Below are positions 1 to 8,996 of a stretch of DNA of 32,399 nucleotides, in pieces; the first letter of the stretch is position 1, and every line of letters begins with the position of its first letter. The stretch is taken from positions 1 through 32,399 of the forward strand of contig JAPLTF010000106.1 of the NCBI GenBank assembly GCA_026398275.1. The letters are read 5' to 3'. Source of the DNA: Verrucomicrobiota bacterium (GTDB taxonomy: Bacteria; Verrucomicrobiota; Verrucomicrobiia; Chthoniobacterales; Terrimicrobiaceae). The translations under genes and the position numbers were made by a program. Below the pieces are notes generated by a model, which worked only from the letters and a program-made list of their open reading frames with translations, was not told the origin of the DNA and did no database searches.

Positions 1-114
1 GGAATCCTCCAGATCGCCAAGCGCATGGCGCGCGGCTTCCGTAACTTCCATTACTTCCGCATCGCTGCCTACCTCAAAGCGGGCGGTCTTCAACTCAATA
101 TTGTTCATGCTTGA
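1..114 (+). mobile_element. C-terminal fragment of a transposase (ISL3-like), truncated by window edge
   Basis: The first 37 codons are open from the window edge to a TGA at 112-114. They contain an ARGFRNFHYFRIAAYL stretch. A similar basic/aromatic tail (ARGF/YRNF..YRL) closes many ISL3-type DDE transposases, so I read this as the last part of a transposase gene running in from the left. The rest of the gene and any terminal inverted repeat lie outside or cannot be recognised. Its stop codon overlaps the start of the next gene (ATG at 107-109), which is unusual for an IS border. It may mean that the element end supplies translation of, or has replaced the upstream region of, the alpha-galactosidase gene. 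The family assignment rests on motif memory only. Confidence 0.55.
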
Positions 115-2281
115 ACCCACTCAAAACGTCGAAGCGGCCAAATTCACGATACACGAAAACGGGATTCAGCTTGTCCTGCAAACCCCGGCGGATGCGCCGG
201 TGCGGCTGCTGCAGTTCGCGCCGGAGGGCACACCGCTGGATGTGCCGGAGGAGCTTTATTATTGCTTCCCGTTGGTTGAGGTTCGCGGCACGGGCATCGC
301 GGGCGGAAGCGCCCCGAAGGGGGCGCATTACCTCGGCTGTCACCCGGGCTCCGCGCTGCGCTATCGAAGCCATCGGGACCACCGCACAACAGCAGGGCGC
401 AAGTTGGAGATCCTGCAGGTTGGAGAGGGACTGGAAGTGGTCAGCCATTTCCAATTCCACGATGACGCGCCGCTGGTGAGGGTCTGGACAGAGCTGCTCA
501 ACCGGAGCGAAAGGCCGGTGGGGCTGACCTATGTGGCGTCATTTGCGCTCACCGGGTTGGGCCGGGTCACCGATGGGGATTTTGGGCAGGGACTCAGCTT
601 GTGGATTCCATTCAACAGTTGGGGCAATGAGATTCGCTGGAAGGAGCAGAGCCTCTTTGATCTTGGCTGGGCGCCGATGTGCGAATCCACCCAGCGCATC
701 AGCTTCCAGCAGACGGGCACGTGGCCTTGCAATGGGACCCTGCCGCTGGCTGTGCTTGCCGATGCCAGGCGCGGTACGGCACTCGCATGGCAAATCGAGC
801 ACAGTGGCTCCTGGCACTGGGAGTTGGGCACTTACGGCTACGACGTTGCCCTGCGTCTGAGCGGGCCAACGGAGAACGAAAACCACTGGTTCAAGCAATT
901 GGCGCCCGGCGAACGGTTTGTCTCAGTGACGGCGGCCGTCGGCGTGGTCACGGGAAAGTTTGAAACAGCCATCCAAGCCCTGACGCGATACCGTCGGAAA
1001 ATCCGGCGTCCGAGTCCCGACAATGAGAAATTGCCGGTGATCTTCAATGACTATTTTTGTCTTTGGGGCAATCCGTCCATGGAGAACCTCCGCCCGATGA
1101 TTCCGTTGGCGGCGGAAATCGGCTGCGAGGTATTCTGCATTGATTGCGGTTGGTATGCCGAGGGGAATTGGTACGACAATGTCGGGGAGTGGCGGCCCTC
1201 CGTCGCCCGGTATCCCGATGGCATCCAGGAGCCGATTGCGCTGATCCGTGCGCACGGAATGATTCCCGGCCTCTGGCTGGAGCTCGAAGTTATGGGCATC
1301 AATTGTCCTCTGGCTGCAACGCTGCCCGATGACTGGTTCTTTGTCCGGCACGGCCGCCGTTTGGTGACGGACCACCGTTATCATCTCGATTTCCGCAACC
1401 CAGGGGTGATCCGCTTTGCCGATGAGGTGGTCGATCGCCTGGTGGGCGAGTATGGCATCGGTTACATCAAGATAGATTATAACACGAGCGCCGGACTGGG
1501 CACGGAGTTGCATGCCGACAGTTTTGGCGAAGGACTCCTCGGGCACAACCGGGCCTACCTCGCCTGGCTGGATCGGGTCTTTGAGCGCTACCCGGAGCTG
1601 GTGATCGAAAACTGTGGCAGCGGCGGCATGCGCATGACCTACGACCTCCTCAGCCGGCACAGCGTGCAGTCGATCAGCGATCAGACCGACTATCGGAAAC
1701 TGGCCTATATCGCGGCGGCCATCGCCTCGGCCATCGCCCCGGAACAGTGCGGGGCTTGGGCCTATCCCTTGCGCAATGACGACGACGAGGCGGTGGCCGT
1801 CAATATGGTCAACGCCATGTTGCTACGCATGTTTGTGAGTGGTCATTTGGCGGAATTATCCGATTCCCGCCGCGCGCTGATGGCGGAGGCAATCGCGGCC
1901 TACAAGACGATTCGAAATGATATTCGTGAGGGTGTTCCCTTCTGGCCGCTGGGGATGCCGGAGTATCCCGATGCCTGGCTGGCCTACGGCACCACGGCGG
2001 GGAGCCGTTCGTATCTTTCACTCTGGAACATGGGGGACGAAACAGGCTCGATCGCTCTCTCGTTGCCAGCGTTTCGCGGCCAACCGCTTGAGGTCGATGT
2101 CGTGTATCCGGCCCGTCGTCCAGTAGCCTGGCAGTGGCATCCTGAGTCCGCGACACTGCGGATGCAACTCGCCCAAGGGTGTGCCCGGGTGCTGAGATTA
2201 GTCCAAAGCACGGACGAAGTTCGGTCCAATGTTGAAATCCAAATGGCAGCCGAAGTCGAGAGTCTGATCAAGAAGATCTGA
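107..2281 (+). CDS. GH36-type alpha-galactosidase (first of three tandem copies)
   Basis: Predicted to release terminal alpha-galactose from oligosaccharides by a retaining mechanism. The 724-residue protein has the usual GH36 order: an N-terminal beta-sandwich (about residues 10-300), a central TIM barrel (about 300-620) and a short C-terminal beta domain. The barrel begins around VIFNDYFCLWG and carries FCIDCGWY. YIKIDYN supplies the likely nucleophile D457, and ENCGSGGMRM followed by SISDQTD supplies the likely acid/base D525. The 68-residue spacing between them fits the family. No signal peptide is seen, so a cytoplasmic location is inferred. I prefer the ATG at 107 to a TTG at 101. No clear ribosome-binding site is visible because the upstream sequence is transposase coding. 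The next gene starts 7 bases after the stop, so the two are probably cotranscribed. Substrate linkage cannot be read from the sequence. Confidence 0.9.
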   Translation: MLEPTQNVEAAKFTIHENGIQLVLQTPADAPVRLLQFAPEGTPLDVPEELYYCFPLVEVRGTGIAGGSAPKGAHYLGCHPGSALRYRSHRDHRTTAGRKLEILQVGEGLEVVSHFQFHDDAPLVRVWTELLNRSERPVGLTYVASFALTGLGRVTDGDFGQGLSLWIPFNSWGNEIRWKEQSLFDLGWAPMCESTQRISFQQTGTWPCNGTLPLAVLADARRGTALAWQIEHSGSWHWELGTYGYDVALRLSGPTENENHWFKQLAPGERFVSVTAAVGVVTGKFETAIQALTRYRRKIRRPSPDNEKLPVIFNDYFCLWGNPSMENLRPMIPLAAEIGCEVFCIDCGWYAEGNWYDNVGEWRPSVARYPDGIQEPIALIRAHGMIPGLWLELEVMGINCPLAATLPDDWFFVRHGRRLVTDHRYHLDFRNPGVIRFADEVVDRLVGEYGIGYIKIDYNTSAGLGTELHADSFGEGLLGHNRAYLAWLDRVFERYPELVIENCGSGGMRMTYDLLSRHSVQSISDQTDYRKLAYIAAAIASAIAPEQCGAWAYPLRNDDDEAVAVNMVNAMLLRMFVSGHLAELSDSRRALMAEAIAAYKTIRNDIREGVPFWPLGMPEYPDAWLAYGTTAGSRSYLSLWNMGDETGSIALSLPAFRGQPLEVDVVYPARRPVAWQWHPESATLRMQLAQGCARVLRLVQSTDEVRSNVEIQMAAEVESLIKKI

Positions 2282-2288
2282 GGACATC

Positions 2289-4319
2289 ATGATAAAGGAA
2301 AACGTGATGAGGAATGTCAAGATGACAATGAATGAAAATGGCCTGTGTTTCGTCGATGCCGACGCAAATATGGGGGTGAAGGATTTTGGACTCCGCCTGA
2401 CAGTGGCGGGGAAAGACGTCGTTGTCCGTTATGGGGCGGCGACCGGGGCGGATGGTGTGGTGACAGCCGAGGCTGACGCCGGGAGTGGCCTAACGGTGCG
2501 CACCACGGCAACCCCCGTGAGCGGCTTGCGCGCTGTGGTGCTGCAACACCGGCTGGCGAATACGTCCAATAAACCCGTCTGGATCAGCGCGGCCGCCACC
2601 GGGCAATTCGCGGAGTCTGCGGCCGTGCTGCATGGCAAGGGGAGCTCGCTGGGCTGGGACCTGCGCTGCTGCCACACCGACCATGTCCGCACCGAGCATT
2701 ATCCCCACTGCCAGATGGAATATCCCTACTTGAGGATGCTGCCGACTGAAACGATGCGCCTGGGCCGGGGCGAGGATCAGGCTTTTCCCGCGTTTTTCAT
2801 CAAGGATCTGCAAGGCAAACAGGGCATGGTCTTGGCCGCCGCCTCGCAGACGTTGAACTATACGACGTTCGAACTGCGCAAGGGTGGCATGGTCAATCGC
2901 AGCATCTTCGAGGAGTTCGCCATCCAGCACGACCCCGGCCAAAGTGGCGGCTTCGAAGTGCCGGCGGGCGGGACCTTGGAATTGGACGGCGTGTTCATTC
3001 AGATCACCGGCAACCTTGCGACGGAAGACGCCTTCGTGGACTACCTCAACTTCCTGGTCACGCGCTTCACCTTCCGAGGACCGAAAACGCCGATCCTGCG
3101 CGAGGCGTTCCACTGCACTTGGAACTACGGCGTCTTCGCCGACCAAAGTGAGCAGTCGCTTTTGCCGACGGCGCGCTTCATCGCGAAGAACTTCCCGAGT
3201 CTTAAGTGGTTTCTAATGGATGCGGGCTATCTTATTGACAGCACCTTCCTTGACCATTTCTATCCCGATCCGAATCAGCATGTGTCTGCCGAGAAATGGC
3301 CTCGCGGCATTCGCAGTTACACGGACGAACTGCGGAAGTTGGGGCTGCGGCCCGGCATCTGGTGGTCTCCGACCGTGTCCGTTCCCTCACAGCTTCATAC
3401 GGATCATCCGGATTGGTTCCTCCGCAACGCCGATGGCTCGCTCTACCTGATCGGCGACACCAATGCGTTCCTGGATTACAGCAATCCCGAGGCACTAGCC
3501 TTCCTTGACAGGACTTTGGCGGTGATCCTGGGTGAGTGGGGCATGGATGCCTGTAAGATGGATTTCTGGAGCCAGATTGTGGAGGATCGGCATATCCGGC
3601 TGCAAAATCCACGGCTGACCTCGGTGCAGGTGCGGACGCGCTTTTTCGAGACCATCCGCAAGCATCTGCCGCCGGACGGCATCTTCATGACCTGCGTGGC
3701 CACCGGCATGGGGAATCCCTTCATCGGCCAGCATGCCGACACCTATCGCAACACCATTGATGTGGGGGTCGGCACGTGGGACGAGCAGGTGCGCAACTGC
3801 ATCTGGTCCTTGCCCACGCTGGGATTTGAGGGCCGCAAAACCTTCCTGCTCAACAACGACAGCGTCGGCATCATGCCGGAATATCCGGACAACGAAAACT
3901 TCTTCCGGTTTACCTGGAGTTTCATGAACATGGGCCTCATCGAGACCGGAGGCCGCATGGAGACCTGGCCCGACAAGTGGGTGCAGGCGATGCGCAAGCT
4001 TACCGACCGCTGCGATCGCGGCTATCGCGTGCATTGTCCGGACGATCGCGCCTTCACCGGCGTGCCGCTGCCCGAGGTGTTGCTTGTGGACTATCCCGCT
4101 GGCAGCCCCACCGCCAAGGCGGGCATCCGCCAATCCGTCGCCCTCTTCAACTGGAGCGACGAGGCCCGCGTCATCTCCGTTCCCCGCGCACGGCTCAGCC
4201 ATACCGGCCCGGTGGTGGCGGAAAACTTCTGGACCGGCGAGCGCGAGACGCTGGAGGGCGAGTTCATCAGCAGGCGCCTCGATGGCCGCTCGGCGGTCTT
4301 GTATGATGTGAAGGCATAA
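2289..4319 (+). CDS. GH36-like (clan GH-D) alpha-galactosidase homologue, divergent
   Basis: A second clan GH-D enzyme of 676 residues, different in sequence from its neighbours. An N-terminal beta-sandwich (about 1-270) precedes a TIM barrel containing LKWFLMDAGY, LRPGIWWSP and the likely nucleophile D425 in ACKMDFW. The RxxxD motif R487-D491 (YRNTIDVG) lies 66 residues on and is the best acid/base candidate. A short beta domain closes the protein. No signal peptide is present. The start at 2289 has a GAGG at 2280-2283 overlapping the preceding stop. In-frame ATG codons at 2307 and a little further on are alternatives. The next gene follows after about 26 bases. The divergence from copies 1 and 3 argues for different specificity (for example another alpha-galactoside linkage or alpha-N-acetylgalactosamine) rather than a recent duplication. 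Assignment to clan is firm; the substrate is unknown. Confidence 0.85.
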   Translation: MIKENVMRNVKMTMNENGLCFVDADANMGVKDFGLRLTVAGKDVVVRYGAATGADGVVTAEADAGSGLTVRTTATPVSGLRAVVLQHRLANTSNKPVWISAAATGQFAESAAVLHGKGSSLGWDLRCCHTDHVRTEHYPHCQMEYPYLRMLPTETMRLGRGEDQAFPAFFIKDLQGKQGMVLAAASQTLNYTTFELRKGGMVNRSIFEEFAIQHDPGQSGGFEVPAGGTLELDGVFIQITGNLATEDAFVDYLNFLVTRFTFRGPKTPILREAFHCTWNYGVFADQSEQSLLPTARFIAKNFPSLKWFLMDAGYLIDSTFLDHFYPDPNQHVSAEKWPRGIRSYTDELRKLGLRPGIWWSPTVSVPSQLHTDHPDWFLRNADGSLYLIGDTNAFLDYSNPEALAFLDRTLAVILGEWGMDACKMDFWSQIVEDRHIRLQNPRLTSVQVRTRFFETIRKHLPPDGIFMTCVATGMGNPFIGQHADTYRNTIDVGVGTWDEQVRNCIWSLPTLGFEGRKTFLLNNDSVGIMPEYPDNENFFRFTWSFMNMGLIETGGRMETWPDKWVQAMRKLTDRCDRGYRVHCPDDRAFTGVPLPEVLLVDYPAGSPTAKAGIRQSVALFNWSDEARVISVPRARLSHTGPVVAENFWTGERETLEGEFISRRLDGRSAVLYDVKA

Positions 4320-4330
4320 AAAAATAACTT

Positions 4331-4337
4331 AAGGAAG
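4331..4337 (+). promoter_or_regulatory. Ribosome-binding site deciding the start of the third GH36 gene
   Basis: AAGGAAG lies 2 bases before an ATG at 4340 but 8 bases before an in-frame ATG at 4346. Normal spacing favours 4346 as the translation start. This is one of the few good Shine-Dalgarno sequences in the window. Confidence 0.6.
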
Positions 4338-4345
4338 AAATGACC

Positions 4346-6487
4346 ATGAACCCAAACGCAAACCCAACTGCAGATGAACTGCTGACGACGCACAGATGGG
4401 TCTCCGCCGCAGTCCTCAGACAAGCGACGGCCTTGGACGGGACAAGTATGGCCGTCTCGGGGGCCAAATTCTCAACGGCGATCCCCTTCTCGTTTGTCTA
4501 TGGGGGAAAACCTTCCGCACAACTCCTGCCGTCATGGAAATATTCCATAAGGAAGGAAGCCGGAATGCCTGGGACGGAAAAGTATGTTATTACGTATCTT
4601 GATCCGGCCACAGGACTCCAGATTGCATGCGAAGCCGTGGTCTATAACGATTACCCGGCGGTCGAGTGGCTCTTGCGCCTGACGAACACCGGCACGGTGG
4701 ACACACCGATTATCGAGAACATTCTCCCTTTGGACATGGGCATCACGACCCCGGACAAGGGCGCCGCTCCATTCCCCGGACTCGTCGATGTCATGTTGCA
4801 TCACGTTTACGACAGCGGTAGAACGTGCACTGATTACTTGCCACAGGAAAAATTGGTTTATCCCGGGGCGGACATAACGCTTTCGCCGCACATCAAATCG
4901 GTAGATCTCGAAGCGATGCAATCTCGTGAAGAACGCATGCCTGTATGGGCCAGGAAGCCCGGGAGCATTCCGTATTTCAGTCTCGAATGGTCCGGCGGTG
5001 GGGTCGTGGGCGGAATCGGGTGGACCGGAATGTGGCGTTTCGACCTCCGCCGCGATCAGGGGCGCGAGTTGACCATGCAGGTCGGACAAGATCTCACGCA
5101 CCTGAAACTGCATCCGGGCGAGTCGATCCGCTCACCCAGTGTCCTGCTGGTCCCCTGGCAGGGAAACGACCGGATGCGTGGGCACAATTTCCTGCGTCGC
5201 CTATTGTTAGCGCATTATGTTCCGAAGGTCGATGGCCAGATCCCCGTTGTTCCGATTTCTCATTGTTGTTGGTTTTACTTGGATTCAGGCAATAACGGTA
5301 CGGAAGAGATTATGTTTGATGTTATTGACAAGTTGTCATCGTTTGGGGTGGAGGCTTTCTGGCTTGACGCCGGTTGGTTTGAAGGTGGCTGGCCAAATGG
5401 GGCAGGCAATTGGATGCCTCGACCCGAGCAGTATCCACGTGGGCTCAAGCCTATAGCTGACGCGGCTAAAAAACATGGGATGAAGTTCATCCTTTGGTTC
5501 GAGTCTGAGCGAGTTGTACGCGATACAAAGATACAGCGGGAGCATCCCCAGTGGGTAATCGGTGAGCGACTGCATCGGGAATTCGCCCTTGAGGAAAGTG
5601 GATATATAGAAGGTGAGGTGTTCAATCAGGGCGATCCGGCAGCACGGCAATGGATGACTGATTTTTTATCAGATTGTATTGCAGAGTGGGGAGTCGATAT
5701 TTATCGTCAGGATCGTAATTTTGTGCCTTTGAGTTGTGTCAACGCTTACGAGAAGGATGATCGGCAGGGCATGGCTGAGATCCGTTACGTGGAGGGGCAT
5801 TACGCCATGTATGACGAACTGCTGCGACGTCATCCCGGGCTTATGATCGACAACGCAAATTGGCGGAATACAGGTTGTGACCTGGAAATGGTGAAACGGA
5901 CTATTGGCTCACTCACGAGATCCGAATGGACCATCTTCCCGAGTGAGTCTAATCAATCCTATGATCAAATGGGGACAGCGGCGCTGAGTCAATACGTCCC
6001 CCTGAGCGCGTCGCTCATCCATGGATTTGACCCGTACCGTGTCCGTTCTGGCGCGACCAGCGGCGTAGGGTTTTGCCTCGATCCGCGGGACAAAATGTTC
6101 CCAGTCGAGCAGGCGCGCCGCGCCGTTGAGGAGATCCGGTCGTTGCGTCCCTATTGGAGCGGCGACTTCTATCCCTTGGTCGAGAGAATCGACTCAGATG
6201 ATCGCAACTGGTGCGCCTGGCAGTTCCACCGTCCCGATCTCGATGCAGGTTTCGCCGTCTTCTTCCGCCGCAGCAAGTGCCCCTTTGTGCTGGTCGAGAT
6301 TGCCTTGCGCGCTATCGATCCGCATGCGAATTACAAAGTCGCCTTCAAAGAGACCTACGATGTCAAAGAAGAACGGACGATGTCCGGCGCAGATCTGGCG
6401 AAACTGCGAGTCGAGATCCTTGACGCGCCCGGGAGCGTATTGGTGACCTACGAGAATCCCACTCACCTCGCGGCTGCTCCTCTGTGA
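4346..6487 (+). CDS. GH36-type alpha-galactosidase with altered acid/base motif
   Basis: Third GH36-type protein, 713 residues from the ATG at 4346. The N-terminal beta domain (about 1-320) is followed by a barrel with FWLDAGWFEGGW and KFILWFESERV (the WFExE strand typical of GH36). The likely nucleophile is D456 in DIYRQDRNF. The segment aligned with the usual acid/base (D.CASGGRR ... RSD) reads DNANWRNTGCDLE ... LTRSE. At the expected position, 71 residues after the nucleophile, there is Glu (E527) instead of Asp, and the Cys and double-Gly are missing. The enzyme may have a different bond or leaving-group preference, or reduced activity. Base use between about 5220 and 5990 is visibly more AT-rich than in flanking genes, hinting at separate acquisition. 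No signal peptide is present. A 67-base gap separates it from the GH2 gene. Confidence 0.85.
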   Translation: MNPNANPTADELLTTHRWVSAAVLRQATALDGTSMAVSGAKFSTAIPFSFVYGGKPSAQLLPSWKYSIRKEAGMPGTEKYVITYLDPATGLQIACEAVVYNDYPAVEWLLRLTNTGTVDTPIIENILPLDMGITTPDKGAAPFPGLVDVMLHHVYDSGRTCTDYLPQEKLVYPGADITLSPHIKSVDLEAMQSREERMPVWARKPGSIPYFSLEWSGGGVVGGIGWTGMWRFDLRRDQGRELTMQVGQDLTHLKLHPGESIRSPSVLLVPWQGNDRMRGHNFLRRLLLAHYVPKVDGQIPVVPISHCCWFYLDSGNNGTEEIMFDVIDKLSSFGVEAFWLDAGWFEGGWPNGAGNWMPRPEQYPRGLKPIADAAKKHGMKFILWFESERVVRDTKIQREHPQWVIGERLHREFALEESGYIEGEVFNQGDPAARQWMTDFLSDCIAEWGVDIYRQDRNFVPLSCVNAYEKDDRQGMAEIRYVEGHYAMYDELLRRHPGLMIDNANWRNTGCDLEMVKRTIGSLTRSEWTIFPSESNQSYDQMGTAALSQYVPLSASLIHGFDPYRVRSGATSGVGFCLDPRDKMFPVEQARRAVEEIRSLRPYWSGDFYPLVERIDSDDRNWCAWQFHRPDLDAGFAVFFRRSKCPFVLVEIALRAIDPHANYKVAFKETYDVKEERTMSGADLAKLRVEILDAPGSVLVTYENPTHLAAAPL

Positions 6488-6554
6488 TGCCATTGAACAA
6501 GCCCGAGATTTCCAGAGCCGCCATGCATCACATCAACCCGCCACGGAACTTCTG

Positions 6555-8684
6555 ATGAAAAATCTTCTCACTATGAAACATCCGAAACCTATTCTTATTA
6601 ATCTCGCTTCCGCATCCGGAATTCGCTGGCAGTTCTGTCCGGAAAACGGCGCTTGGGGCGAGATTCAAGTGCCGGCTGGCGGCTGGCGGACGCAGGGGCA
6701 TTCCTGCGATGCGGGTACTTACCGCGCGGAAATACCGATTCCGGAGGCTGCGGCCGGACATGTGGTCCTCGTTGCCTTTGCCGCCGTCAATTTCGGTGCC
6801 GAAGTTTTTGCGGGCCCCGATGCCGACCATCTCATGCGGGTGGCTGGGCATCTGAATGGCTGGCTGCCTTTCACGGCCGACCTGACGCCGCACATCATAC
6901 CGGGCCGGACGATCCTGCTGGTGGTCGAGGTCAAAGGACGAAAAAAATATTTGCGTGACGGCAAGTATATCATTCCAGAGGGGGCGGGCTGGTTCGACGG
7001 GTTGGCCGATGGAATTATCCGGGACATCGAAATGCAGGTTCTGCCTCCTGTGTTTATTGAGGATGCCTGGGTTCGCACCCGAGTGGACGAGGACTTCATC
7101 GAACCGGAAGTCACGCTAGTAAATGCCACCGCCGGGGCGGCTGTGATTTCTCTGGACGGACGGTTGTCCGCTGCTCTGGGCACGGGCGACTTCCCATACC
7201 CTACGATCCCTACATTAACCGTGACGCTGACAGCGGGGGAGCGGCGGACGGTGAGCCTCGGGCGCACCCTTTGGGGACTTGGAAGCGCCAGTTACTGGTG
7301 GCCGAATGTGCCTTATCGTCCGGATTATCGAGCCCGGCAGCATTGTCTGACCCTGACGGCGAGCGTCGAGGGCAGCGATGCGCACACCGTGGATCAGCGC
7401 TTCGGGTTCCGTCAATTCGAAGCCAAGGGTTGTCATTACTATCTTAATGGAATTCGTTGTAACCTGCGAGGCGATAATCAGCAGGAGGCAAATTTTGGCA
7501 CCGACGCCTATGGCATTTTTCCAGGGTTTGGGCCACCAACCGTCGAGAATCCGGGCTGGCCCCAGGCGGTCGACAATCTGCTGCGCGTCAATTTCAACGT
7601 CATGCGCATCCATCAGATTCCAGCCACCCCTTACATGCTGGATGTCTGTGATGATCTCGGGCTCATGATTGTCGTCGAGTCCCCGGTGCGGGGATCGGAA
7701 TATCTGGAGGATTTTGTTGCGGGGAAAGAAAACATGATCGCGTCCGACCGTGAATTGGTCCGGCGTGACCGCCGCCATCCCTCGGTGGTTCTCTGGAGCG
7801 CCGGCAACGAGACCTGGGGGCAGCGTGGCTTGATGCTCGCCTGCATCGCGGGCATCATGGCTGAGGATGATACCCGGCCCGTCATTGTGGATGGAGTGGA
7901 GGACATGGGGTGGCCGATCATCAACATGGAGCATTATGTGGGCGAAGGGTATTGCAACGGGCAGTTGGGCGTTTTGCCGGAGTTTGGCGGGACGCCACGC
8001 ACTGATCGCCCCTATGGGGAGACCGAGTGCGTCTGGCCCATGGACAACAGTTGGCAGGGCTTCGCCTGGATGTCCACCTGCACCCGCATCCGGCGTCTCA
8101 AGGGGAACGCCGACATCCGTAATTATGTCCTGAACAATGCCTGGTCCAATTATGTGCCCGGACAATCGGATAGGTTACAGCACTTGGAGAAACTAATCAG
8201 GAAGATGCAGTGGACTCTGGAGCCTCCATTTTCGACCGAGATCTGTCCGGCGTTGGAAGACACGTGGAATCATCCCCTGATCCGGTTGATGCAGAAGTGC
8301 TTCAACCCCGTGGCTATTTGCGATATTCAGTTTGACGACGCCAATAAGCGGAGCAATGAGAACGGCGACTGGCCGGTGGTTAGACCCCTATTGCGAGCCG
8401 GGGTGATTGAGAGTCGTGAATTGGCGATTTTCAATGACGAGTTCAGCGGAGAAGAGGTGGTTGTATCATGGGAATTGCGATGCGAGAGGTATACCACTCC
8501 GCTGCTGGATCGCGGCGCTTTCACGCTCCGCATTCCCTTGGGTGAGTTCCGGCGGCGCGCCGTTCAGCTTCACATTCCGCCACACATAATGGGCGAGGTG
8601 CAGCTTGTGCTGAGTGCCGCCAAAAATGGAGAGAAGCGTTTTTCTGAGGAGGCTATTTTCTTTGAGGTGCGTCCATGCGAGTGA
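6555..8684 (+). CDS. GH2-family glycoside hydrolase (beta-galactosidase/beta-glucuronidase-like)
   Basis: A 709-residue protein with the GH2 layout: sugar-binding jelly-roll domain (about 20-165), immunoglobulin-like domain (about 165-285) and a TIM barrel beginning near FRQFEAKGCHYYLNG, where GH2 enzymes carry F.(K)..F.LNG. NVMRIHQIP and YMLDVCDDLGLMIV are typical early barrel strands. SAGNET gives the acid/base candidate E419. The nucleophile is less clear, and E476 in LPEFGG is my best guess. The protein ends in a short beta domain. GH2 covers beta-galactosidase, beta-mannosidase, beta-glucuronidase and others, and the sequence alone does not decide between them. No signal peptide is seen. 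Position after three alpha-galactosidases suggests sequential trimming of a galactose-containing glycan. The final 10 bases overlap an ATG that opens the next, decayed frame. Confidence 0.85.
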   Translation: MKNLLTMKHPKPILINLASASGIRWQFCPENGAWGEIQVPAGGWRTQGHSCDAGTYRAEIPIPEAAAGHVVLVAFAAVNFGAEVFAGPDADHLMRVAGHLNGWLPFTADLTPHIIPGRTILLVVEVKGRKKYLRDGKYIIPEGAGWFDGLADGIIRDIEMQVLPPVFIEDAWVRTRVDEDFIEPEVTLVNATAGAAVISLDGRLSAALGTGDFPYPTIPTLTVTLTAGERRTVSLGRTLWGLGSASYWWPNVPYRPDYRARQHCLTLTASVEGSDAHTVDQRFGFRQFEAKGCHYYLNGIRCNLRGDNQQEANFGTDAYGIFPGFGPPTVENPGWPQAVDNLLRVNFNVMRIHQIPATPYMLDVCDDLGLMIVVESPVRGSEYLEDFVAGKENMIASDRELVRRDRRHPSVVLWSAGNETWGQRGLMLACIAGIMAEDDTRPVIVDGVEDMGWPIINMEHYVGEGYCNGQLGVLPEFGGTPRTDRPYGETECVWPMDNSWQGFAWMSTCTRIRRLKGNADIRNYVLNNAWSNYVPGQSDRLQHLEKLIRKMQWTLEPPFSTEICPALEDTWNHPLIRLMQKCFNPVAICDIQFDDANKRSNENGDWPVVRPLLRAGVIESRELAIFNDEFSGEEVVVSWELRCERYTTPLLDRGAFTLRIPLGEFRRRAVQLHIPPHIMGEVQLVLSAAKNGEKRFSEEAIFFEVRPCE

Positions 8685-8996
8685 AGCCCTCGAGGAAGTA
8701 TCTCAAATGGGTAATGGCAAAGCCGCCGGACAGCCCTGTTTTTCATGGGATCTCGCTGAAGGTCCCGTTCGGACAAAAAGGTGGCATTCGCGGGCCACTC
8801 GGGAAGCGGGAAAAACACCTTGGTCTCGCGTTTAAAACGGTTCTGCCGTCTGCCCGACGGGCGAATCTTTGCCTCTGCGGGACCAGACATCGCTCACTGG
8901 TATGTGATCGCGGAGGAGGTCGGCTGGGCCCGCGATCTGGGTATTCCGGTCTTCTGCTGCAATGAAATGATCCACGGGGCTTTAGTCTCTCCATGA
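8675..8996 (+). pseudogene. Chimeric remnant: frameshifted ABC-exporter ATPase fragment fused to an unknown C-terminal tail
   Basis: From the ATG at 8675 the frame reads PDSPVFHGISLKVPFGQ, the start of an ABC-exporter nucleotide-binding domain. At an A5 run (8775-8779) the homology jumps to the next frame, KVAFAGHSGSGKNTLVSRL, which is a Walker A motif. Removing one A would join the two parts seamlessly. The Walker A Ser/Thr is Asn here, and homology stops after about 50 residues (PDGRI) with no Walker B or signature motif. The second frame continues into AHWYVIAEEVGWARDLGIPV and ends at the TGA 8994-8996. That tail faintly recalls DUF4406 or nucleoside-deoxyribosyltransferase-like proteins, which is a weak guess. 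The stop overlaps the start of the SGNH gene (ATGA), so the tail may be the real end of the gene that once preceded SGNH. Confidence 0.65.

Noticed and set aside
923-1660. 245-codon - strand frame within the first GH36 gene
   Set aside because: Antisense shadow of a TIM barrel with clear catalytic residues.
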